From NCBI GenBank assembly GCA_037179335.1, contig JAKZHN010000002.1:806001-870000 (forward strand): DNA of 64,000 nt. The letters run 5' to 3'. This DNA is from Cyclaneusma minus. Its lineage: Eukaryota; Ascomycota; Leotiomycetes; Marthamycetales; Marthamycetaceae. Of the stretch, positions 55,482 to 64,000 are shown one piece after another. Position 1 is the first letter of the stretch; the number at the start of each line of letters is the position of its first letter. The notes beneath the pieces are model-generated. The model saw only the letters and a list, made by a program, of their open reading frames with translations, ran no database searches and was not told the origin of the DNA. The translations under genes were made by a program, and so were the position numbers.

Positions 55482-57392
55482 ATGCTGCAACCGACAGCTG
55501 CTGGATGGGGAGGCAGCCGCCTTGCCCTATCTCAACTCGTGATGTTACAGAGTATCTTTTTGGCACGCTCTCATTCCAGTTCCTACTTCGCCGGGTAGTA
55601 ACTTGCGGTGAAGGTAACAACAGTCTGGATCACTCATTTGGAGCCCATTTTCTCATGATCATGCATCCGCTGGAGCCCAATTTGGAAAGATGAGCCAGCC
55701 AGCCCGTTGTTTGGTGGCCAATCCCGCCGTTGCGCAGCGTTCAGTTCAAAAATCTAGATATCAACAGCCTCCATGCTACCTGAGGATTCCTCCCATCCGC
55801 TTCTACGACATCTTCACACAATGAGCAAGGACTTGTTGGATACCGACACCTTCTCGCGGATGCGTTCAGGATCACGGCGCGCGTATGAGACTACAGATTT
55901 GATACTGCAAACAGACAAATTGTGTCATACCGACACGACACTAGGACAACAGAGTACCAGAGGCCTTGAGGAGGTCGTTGGTGTTTTTTCGGATGTGGGA
56001 AGGATCAAAGAGGACTTTGAGCAGGCAATAGGTTTGGGAGCGCACTCGTTTGGCATGTAATTGTGTTATTATGGTACGAGGATGACATTATGACAAAACA
56101 GAAAAACAGTTTCACCTTTGTCGATGCGGTCTTTGGGATGGGTCACGTAGCTTATCAGGGGCTTGGGTTCTTCAGCAATACGGGTAGGCTTAAGGGCCTC
56201 CTACTAGCGAAGCAATGAAATTCTCAGCATTTTCTGAATTTCATTCTCACATGCTCTCGTATGACTGTTGCTTCCTTCCTATGCTGGTACGTAACTTTGC
56301 CTCCTGTCTTTCTCCCCGTGGTCCCCAGTTCTGTTTTTTCACGCCTCGAAGAATTCCAATCCCCAGTTGGCGGGTCAATCATTACTCCACGACCATACGC
56401 CGAACCACTCTCCCGACAAACCATCGTAGTGTTGGTCGGGCAACCGACCCTGCTCATCACTTGTCCCTTTCCTATTGAACCATGGCTCACCCACCTTCGA
56501 TCCGTCAAAGGCTTGACAAGTAACAGGAACGAGGAACATGGGCGAGGTCAGAGGTTGGGATTGGGTAATAGTGAATGACCACGAGAGCTTTACAGTGGGT
56601 GGAAGGCAGAAGTCGGACCGTTGTGGAAGAGATACGGAATAACCTCCGCCCTCAGTGGCACATATAGTTAGCTTTCTTCTCTTCACCGTGAGATGTGTTG
56701 AGAGCCTGGGAGGTTTGGTGTGAGCTTGATGTTCCGCTGGAAAACCAAGGGACAGGAGGTGAGTGATCCTCCGAGGTAGCTGCGATCACCGGTTGATTCA
56801 CTGAAAAGAGCCCTGGATTTGCAGAGGACAACACGGCTCATATTACATTGCAAATGTTATCGTGGTAGGGTCAGACCTCTTAGGATATATCTCACGTCCA
56901 ATCATAGCTTTGTTTTCTTTCGGATTTGTTCATTTTCGTTGGAAGTGGCGAGGCTTTTGACATATTGAGAAGGTACAAACTCACCTATTCATATATTCGA
57001 ATAAGCGAAAGCTCATCAATAAAAAGTGAAGCAGCAATGGTTCAATGGGGAGGGGATGAGAACTCTTTGGGCTTGGCTCACTGGCTCCCAGGGGTTCAAC
57101 TTTCTGCTTGGGCATGGCTTACTGGCTCCCGGCATCTTTTTTTTCTTTTTGCTATTTTTTGCAATTTTACCTAGGCCGTCACTTGGATCGTGCAGCGAAT
57201 GGACATAACCGAGACAGACCTGTGCCACCTAGTTTTCTTCTCCTCAAAAGTACACTTGACCCCCGCTTGCATCTTATGGAAAATTTCACAGCAGTTGGAT
57301 TTCTTTATCCTTGGCTCCTTGGGATGTTCCCATCATCTCATGCAAACCGAATTCCAAGATCAAAGTAAAGGAGATAGGTCCACGAAGTACTA
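55482..57392. other. intergenic, no gene seen
   Basis: Short frames only. No family resemblance on either strand. Confidence 0.4.
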
Positions 57393-58484
57393 TCACAGCA
57401 CTGCCTTGGCCGAAGCCCCCTTCTTCGCCATGTTCCTCTCAATACTCAAAATCATCGCAAGCTGATTACTCGACGCCACCAAATCTCCCCCCACCGTTCT
57501 CACCTGCACATCGAGATCAAACCTCCCATCTTTGATCTGCCTACACGTGATCCGCATAGCCAACCACTCAACACCCTCTTCGGGCAGCGCCATCTTGACC
57601 TCCAAATTCATGTTCACAGTTGGAAACCACAAACTTGCTCGATTCTCCTCTGATCCACTGGGATTCTCTTTACCAGTCTTTCCGCCACTTTTCTTCGCCT
57701 TGTCACGTGGTGCTTCCATGAGCGCGCGCAGTTCTGGCGCTACGAGGAATGTGTGCAAGTTGAAGGGGAAAGAATCCACGACGTATGGCAGTGTGCTTTG
57801 CGTTATGTGCTCCCCGCTTGCCATGCGGATCCACATGTCCAGCACACCGGGTAGTGGCGGTTCTCCGTGAGGGAGATAGAAACACCAGTTTCGCAGGGAG
57901 TTGAACAATGCCGATGAATTAGGCAGTTGCGATTTTTCCCAGCTTTCGTCAGCGTCCTTGGTCTTCAGAATCTCAAAATCTGGCAAGGGAGGAAGAGTAC
58001 CGACTGGAGTGGTCTCGTAGGCTGTTGGAACTGTAAAGCCTGACCAGGTGCGCAGGTTCGTACAGGTTGTATAGACGAGGATGGAGCGGCGAGATGCGGA
58101 TTTCTCAATCCAGGGTGCGTGAGAGAGCAGAGGGCCTTGCCAAAGGGTTAGATGGAGAGTGGATAGTTGGCGGCCTGGTTTGATGTCCTCGATCACGATG
58201 ATGGCAGGCCCTGCAGATGTCCGGCCTGGGTACTCGAAGTGAGCGGTCAGGGTGTCGGGCTGGCCTCGAGAGGAGAGATGTTCTCTGGCTGCGGCGAGCA
58301 TACATGAGCCTGCGTAGCCGCCATTGGGAACTGGGAAAGCCAGGTTAGATGTATGCGATGAAAAAGGGACGAATCAGGTGACCTTACCTGCACCGATGCA
58401 AAAGCGCTCGCTGAGATTGATCTTGTACGTGTGAGAGTCTAGTCTGATAACCTTTGTTGCTTCAGCAAAAGACAACCCCGCCAT
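57393..58484 (-). CDS. acyl-CoA thioesterase-like (hotdog-fold) protein
   Basis: Two exons, 58484-58388 and 58330-57393, give 344 aa. The fused N-terminus reads MAGLSFAEATKVIRLDSHTY, KINLSERFCIGAVPNGGYAG and SCMLAAAREHL, the typical opening of the fungal thioesterase-like superfamily (two hotdog domains, as in TesB-type acyl-CoA thioesterases). Later landmarks are LTAHFEYPGRTSAGPAIIVIED and LPGVLDMWIRMASGE, and the second hotdog ends WLAMRITCRQIKDGRFDLDV. The C-terminal residues (KGASAKAVL) do not form a clear PTS1. It is predicted to hydrolyse acyl-CoA esters; the substrate is unknown. The gene looks intact and is divergent to the P450 pseudogene with 434 bp between starts. Confidence 0.82.
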
Positions 58485-58918
58485 ATCTGCTTTGTTTGAG
58501 ATCACTGTGAGATTCGCAAACACAGTCGGATGATCGGATCTCAATATTTGGGACTTATCTACTCAAAACTGACTTCTCGAGAAGTGATGGTATTTGTTGG
58601 TCGTCGGAATTGGAAGTTCGTTTACTACATGTAACAGATGCAAGGCTCCCCGCTCGGGGCCACATTCTTCCTTGAGCTTAGCGCCACTGCTCAGACCTGC
58701 ATATAACGAGTCCTATTGGCTCAGCGGGATAATATCCTGGAATCAGATCCCGTTCGAACTAACATGGAATTCAATGTTGTGTTACAGACCCTGCTGTCCC
58801 TGCATAAGAACCGCCTCATTTCCTCGACATTTGAATTGCGATTCTGCGACCATTTTACAACCACGCAATTCTAGTCCAATATCGTTTCGTCATTTCACCC
58901 GGCACAGCCATCCTCACA
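58485..58918. promoter_or_regulatory. intergenic region between thioesterase-like gene and P450 pseudogene
   Basis: 434 bp between head-to-head starts; no gene or repeat seen. Confidence 0.45.
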
Positions 58919-60770
58919 ATGCAATTCTCGGATTTGGGAACGACTCAGCAGTTGCTAGTCTTTATTCTTAGCAATGTAAGTTATAGGGATAATGGGTTTG
59001 CACTGCATTTTTCATTTCTAATCCCAATAGGCTGTATTATGCTTGACTATTAGACCAGTCTTCCGCCTATACTTCCATCCCCTATTTGAATATCCCGGTC
59101 CAAAGATAGCGGCTGTCTCTGATGTTTGGCTTGCATATCATGCGTAAGTTCTCAGCGAATATACGTGCAAGCACAACAGGCAGTCTGTAGCTGACCTCAA
59201 GCACAGTTTATCAGGAAGATTGCCCTGGGTTATCGAGGAAGCACTCAAAAAATATGGTATTCAAAATCACAGCAATACTAGATACCGAATGATGATAGAT
59301 ATCAGGCGATGTTGTTCGAATAGCGCCGAATGAGCTGGTCTTCATGACCCCACAAGCTTTGGCTGGTAGGCACTGCATCAGAATTTCATCAAATTCTACT
59401 ATAGCAGAACGTAACTAAAAGACTACAGATATCTATGGATCTCATCAGAAGAATATAGAGCTCTTTCCGAAAACTCAAATCAACAATCATGGTAATGACG
59501 ATCACGGCGGTCTCATCTGGGAGTGGGATCCTATACGACACCGCGAGGTAGCAAAACAATTATCTCCAGCTTTCATTGGGCGTGCGCTCAAGGCCAAAGA
59601 GTCGATTCTCCACAAATATGTCGATTTGTTCGTCGAGCGTATAAAGAAAGTTGGTGGAGGCCATGACGGTGTGAACCTGGCAGCGTGGGTCAACTGGATC
59701 TGCGTGGACATCTCCGCCGACATGGCCTACAACCGGGAAATGAACGCTGTGAAAGACAGTCGGTGCTTCTTTATGATCGGATTAGAGGCGCGGCCTGACA
59801 TGTTCATAGTGGGAAATCCGCCATATCTGTCCCTCCTTGAAAGTTTCAACGAAGCTGTTGTCGTTATCCAAATGTCATGGCGCTTTCCCTTGCTGAGCCT
59901 CTTGAAATATCTATATCTACTATGCACTACGAAAAAGTTTCATTCGCTTATCAGAGCCCATAGTCGCCAACAACTAGAACAGCACATCAGACGAAAAGGT
60001 GCCGTCGAGCACCTCGATTTCTTCGAGCAGATCATTCCAGAGGACCGAGAACCACCGGAAGACCAGAAACAGATGCGGCATCTCGAGCAAGTTGCTGGTC
60101 AGCTGCTACTAGCAGGCTATGAACCTCCCTCATTGTAGCTCTACTTCACCATCTTCTACCTTTTAAAGAATCCACGTACGTTGGAACTATTGTCGGCAGA
60201 GATCATAACTGCGTTTCCACATTATGACTTGATTACGGCAAAGTCAGCTGGGGAATTGTCCTATCTCACAGCTTGGCTCAAAGAATCTCTTCGTATGATG
60301 CCAAATATCCTCACTGGAATGCCAGTCACTAGCCCTGGCGCTATGGTCGATGGTATTTTCATTCCAAAAGGGGTATGCTATACCGGCTCTTTTACTTCCC
60401 ATCTACAATTTCTAATAGCCAAATCTCTCCAGGTTGTTTGTCAATCCAGTCCCTTCGCTTTAGCCCGCAGCCCGCGTAATTTTCGCGAACCAGTGGCTTT
60501 CCGCCCAGAGCGGTGGTTACCAAAGAATCATCCTCTCTTCAACCTGCAGTTCAACGAAGACAATAGCAACGGTTTCCATCCTTTCAGTCAATAATGTGCG
60601 TCGGCAAAGAGATTGCTTGGTGGCAAAGCAGGGTATTCATAGCCAAGGTTTTATGGACTTTCGATCTGACACTAGTTCCTGGGCAGCGAATTGACATGGA
60701 TAGGGACATCAGAGGCTGGAGCCTATACAAGAAGCCCGAGATTCAAGTACAATTTCGAGAGAGACGCTAG
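58919..60770 (+). pseudogene. cytochrome P450 pseudogene
   Basis: It starts MQFSDLGTTQQLLVFILSN, with the first intron at 58976. Several short exons then read FRLYFHPLFEYPGPKIAAV, ALKKYGDVVRIAPNELVFM, WEWDPIRHREVAKQLSPAF and NWICVDISADMAYNREMN, all typical of fungal P450s of the isotrichodermin-hydroxylase-like type. The I-helix motif (AGYEPPSL in place of AGxET) is followed at once by an in-frame TAG (60136-60138). The ExxR motif is present (ESLRMMPNI), as is FRPERWLP. The haem loop is destroyed: after GFHPFSQ comes TAA (60592-60594), the Gly-x-Arg part is missing, and CVGKEIAW continues in another frame. No functional haem thiolate site can form from this sequence. The last coding-like piece ends near IQVQFRER. 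Confidence 0.85.
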
Positions 60771-60910
60771 AGCACACTAGTTCTACAAAGGTGTATCTCC
60801 CATAGGTTGAACAGAGGATCGAAAATCAAGGTCCTTCCAAGTTCATGATGTTGCAGCACAACTTCAACTGCATCGGCCACTAGAGTTCCTGTCATCTAAG
60901 ACCAACCCCG

Positions 60911-63900
60911 TCAAATGTAGAACATTATGTCGTCCATGTTCTTATGCCAAGGATTCCTATTCTCCCCATGAGTTCCCCATAGCTGATCTTGCTTGGCAAA
61001 GTTCTCTGGTGTCCTCTCACTCTCCGCATGCATGACCACCTTGTTGTCGAGTGCCGCCTTCATGTAACAGCGTAGCCGGTCACAAAGGAGACCGGCGTAT
61101 CTTACAGGGGCCAGAACGGTCAATTGACTCGTCGAGCGAGCCCCTGCATGGCAGAGATTGTATGTCTGTGTGTCGCATCAGTCTCATGTCTATCGAACTA
61201 GTTTGCAAGGCGAGAACACGAAGTCTGAAATTGCAAATGACTTACGATTTGGTGCAGCCTTTCTGGGGGAAATTTCTTCTTCTTCTCTTCGTCGCCGTCT
61301 TGGTTGCTGATGACCGTGTAAAGTGTAGGACATGCCGTGCCCTTGGAACTCGCATGGCTTTGCAGATAGAAACTGCAGTGAGTGGTGCTGACAATCTTAT
61401 CGTCAACGAGCAGTCCAGGCTGAAGGTTTGAGCTCGCGTCATCCTCCATAGGGTAGAAGCGAGTGTTATGCTGTCTGTCCACGGTGAGGAGAATGATCTT
61501 GGGACTATACCCAGATGGCTTCTCCCACTCACTCGGGCCCTCTTTGGCCAAGCTCTCGTCGTATAGAGAACATAGCTGCTGGTAGGCCAACTGGCAGCCC
61601 TCGGTGACCTGGGGCAGCTCGTGGAGGCGGACCATTCCATAGTGGCTCTCGGGAACGTTGTTTCGGTAGAAGAGAATGTAGCTGGGAAGTCTGTGGTCAC
61701 CGGACAATTTATTATAGGCTAGACAGCGCTCTTTGATCATGTCTTTCAAGTTCTCAATGTGTGTCGCTCCTCTTTTTTGCAACCGTGCTGAGCCAAGCCA
61801 TCGGACGCAGTCCTTGTCACAGCTGGCTACGACGGCTGCCATTGAGGGACATCCCTCAGCCGTGCCCCCGCCAGGGTGCGCAATGTCAGTGCCCACAATC
61901 ATGGTGTTCGGTTCTGCGCCGAACCAATCTTCCACCCGAAAGCAAGTGTTTTGCAGCATGGTATTGAACTCGACACTGGGCTCCTATATCAGTCGTCTGC
62001 TGGGGTAATAGTTGCTTATCAGAAGGACACACCTTAGCTTTCGGCACAGCTCAAGGTCCTGGGCATACTTCGTCAGAGAGAAGAGAGTGATACAAATCGT
62101 TGGAACACCTTGCACACAGTCTCCCCATCGCTTGACCGCTGAGTAAAGATGTGGGTCCCCTTCCCCAGGGAGAACAACAAGTACAGGGAGATTTTGGCTG
62201 TTTCCCAGACTCTGGTAGGTCTCCGCAAACATTTCTGCAGTCAGCTCCGCACAGTCGGCGAATTTGAGTTCAATATGCTTCTTGGACAAACCGAGATTTC
62301 GGAGCATCCAGCGGAGGGACTTGGTGGCTTCAAATATGCTTTTCCGGGTCACACCCTTAGTGCCAAGGTTGATCACATATAGGGTGTTATACTTGTCTCT
62401 GGTATCCAGGAACCTCCAATACTTTTCTAGAGGCCACATACCATTTGGAGGCGAGTTTCCTTTCCGAGAATGGAGTGTGGGTGCGGGAAGTACAGATGCA
62501 GTGATACTGACGAAGTGACTGGAAATCTCTACTCCAAAGTTCTATCCAGAGTCAGCAGATTGACTGGTGAAGCCGCGCCCTCTACTCACGTCACGTTCAA
62601 AAACGATTTAATTTTCAGTTCTCCTCGAAGGTGACTGAGTGCATGATCTCTGATCGAGTGTTTGGTCTCACTCGGCGTTTTCTCACCGGCCTTGACCAAT
62701 GCTTCTGAGAGATCCTCAAGAACCTTGCCTTTCGCCTGTTGCCAGGGCACGATCAGCAGTGCATCCGCTGGGTACCAAAGGTGATAATCACTGTCTCCCA
62801 CATTGACGAGAAATGCATCGGGTTGACTCTTGAAGCCATACACTAGATTGTACAATCAGCTATAGATACGAATTTTCATCATAGGCACGAGGCAGTCCTT
62901 ACCTGATTCCAGATGAGACTTTAACGATACCGTCTTTCTCGATTCCTGCGAGTAAAAGTCGGCATCGCGGCGACCATTTCTGTCCACTGGAGTGTTGCGA
63001 ATATCGAGGATAGGTCGAATGATTCGCTGCTGGTCCGTTCCAGCAAGCGGGTCGTACTCGAACATCACGCGAAGACCTCTCATCTCCTGCAAAACCTGCA
63101 ATGGAATCGCGACGGAATGAGCATGTGGAAAGCGGTCGATGATCCAAGCTTGAAGCTTGTACCATGGCTTGCCCCTATGTCCTGGGAAGAAAGCTGTCGT
63201 GGAAGGATTGACATTGAGTAAGAAACCTGCCACCGCCAATCTCATGGCCGAGGAAAAGCCTGTTTGAGTTACATAACCAGCACTCAGATATGGATTGCGG
63301 TTGTCTTCAAGGTCACTGCTCTGAGGGAAGAACCTATTGGCCAGACGACCTCCACAAAACAGGCCATCGTGGTTTATGTCCGTCCAAGAGATGGCGTTGA
63401 GGATGCTCAGACAGCCATCAACATTCTCGGTCGAGCTTGGCTTGAACATGAATTCGAACCTGATTTTGGAAGTTACTCGAATGGTCTTGGATTTCTCGCC
63501 CTTCGGACTCGTATAGTTCGCGGGAGCCGTGTAGTCATGAGGGGTGTCGACATCATAGCTCTCGTCGGTGCCTTCCGGAAACAAGAGACCATCGGCGACG
63601 ATGGCAGAATCGTAGTCGCAGGTCCAGAAAGTCTTCGAGTTCCACTTATCTTCGTTCTGAAGGAAGAGTTCGTTAATCATGAAGCGCTTGGTTTCAGGAC
63701 TGAGCTCGCGAACCGGGCCTATCTCCGGTCCGAGGATGATGCGATACTTGCGTACATTGAGGCATCGAGTATTCGTTGTAACCCTGAAGAAGTTCGTCCG
63801 CAAGGTTTGTTTGTCGCCTGGATGATTGGCTGGGCTCTCTGGTAACTGAGGCATTTCGAGAGCAGCTTTGGCCCATCTCTCCTCCTCTTCCTCACCGGCC

Positions 63901-63971
63901 ACTCTGGTCTCATCCATCTCCTGACCCTTCAAGCTCTCCGTTGTCTTACTTTCCACATTCTCTATCGGCAT
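60911..63971 (-). CDS. Argonaute 2, catalytic Asp replaced by Asn
   Basis: Join is 63971-62903, 62842-62595, 62541-62033, 61975-61246 and 61165-60911, 936 aa and fully open. The frame is also open upstream of the ATG at 63971 to the window edge, so the N-terminus may lie outside. The L1 segment reads FLLNVNPSTTAFFPG, the PAZ/L2 part includes FLVNVGDSDYHLWYPADALL, and the MID part VLPGEGDPHLYSAVKRWGD. PIWI motifs are MIVGTDIAHPGGG (Asp kept), SARLQKRGATHIENL (Glu position plausible), LFYRNNVPESHYG (second Asp replaced by Asn; Argonaute 1 has RDGVSE here) and FYLQSHASSKGT (His kept). The C-terminus is DIMFYI. With this substitution slicing is not expected, although guide binding could remain. 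It is strongly diverged from Argonaute 1, so not a recent duplicate. Confidence 0.9.
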
Positions 63972-64000
63972 TTGTTCTAATGCTTTTTCTGGATTTGGAG

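Noticed and set aside
56592..56615. CAGTGGGTGGAA preceded by TA, like the MITE end at 12664
   Set aside because: Similarity stops after 12 bases and no matching inverted end was found nearby.

Overview
The window is nuclear DNA from a filamentous ascomycete fungus (Pezizomycotina). Most genes are broken by short introns of about 45-150 nt with GTRAGT-like donors and CTRAC-like branch sites. Recognisable fungal genes include ATG1 with an Atg1-type C-terminus, GPI10, a CAR2/otaA-type ornithine aminotransferase, two Argonautes and Ser/Thr-rich wall or secreted proteins. The class or genus cannot be fixed from the sequence. Exon joins below were derived by hand; for most genes the joined exon lengths are multiples of three.

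Layout: 1-5.3 kb holds a divergent pair, an Hsp70-like ATPase (minus) and a PHD-like zinc-finger protein (plus). 5.3-7.9 kb is mostly empty. 7.9-12.3 kb holds ornithine aminotransferase and GPI10 head to head. A foldback MITE lies at 12.66-12.87 kb, followed by a degenerate APH-type kinase gene (13.2-15.1 kb) and ATG1 (16.7-19.9 kb). At 21.4-23.9 kb is a broken gene of unknown function interrupted by an AT-rich repeat insertion. 25.6-36.9 kb holds two more divergent PHD-like/Hsp70-like pairs in tandem. A FAM32A homologue is at 37.8 kb and a GPI-anchored Ser/Thr-rich protein gene at 40-41.5 kb. Argonaute 1 is at 44.1-47.6 kb, a repetitive secreted protein at 48.3-49.8 kb, a conserved protein of unknown function at 54.4-55.5 kb, an acyl-CoA thioesterase-like gene at 57.4-58.5 kb, a cytochrome P450 pseudogene at 58.9-60.8 kb, and Argonaute 2 at 60.9-64.0 kb, running to the window edge.

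The strongest candidate for an undescribed system is the module present three times: an Hsp70-type actin-fold ATPase without the usual substrate-binding domain, always head to head with a nuclear-looking PHD-like protein that carries a shared C-terminal domain I do not recognise. All three ATPase genes contain the same 21-nt microexon. The paralogues are strongly diverged, so the pairing has been kept over long divergence, which suggests that the two products work together. The third ATPase copy carries an in-frame stop and a second possible lesion.

A second theme is RNA silencing. Argonaute 1 keeps the DEDH slicer residues but has two reading-frame breaks. Argonaute 2 is open throughout but has lost the second catalytic Asp (RDG changed to RNN). 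Several other genes also look broken: the APH-type kinase, the P450 and the gene at 21.4-23.9 kb.
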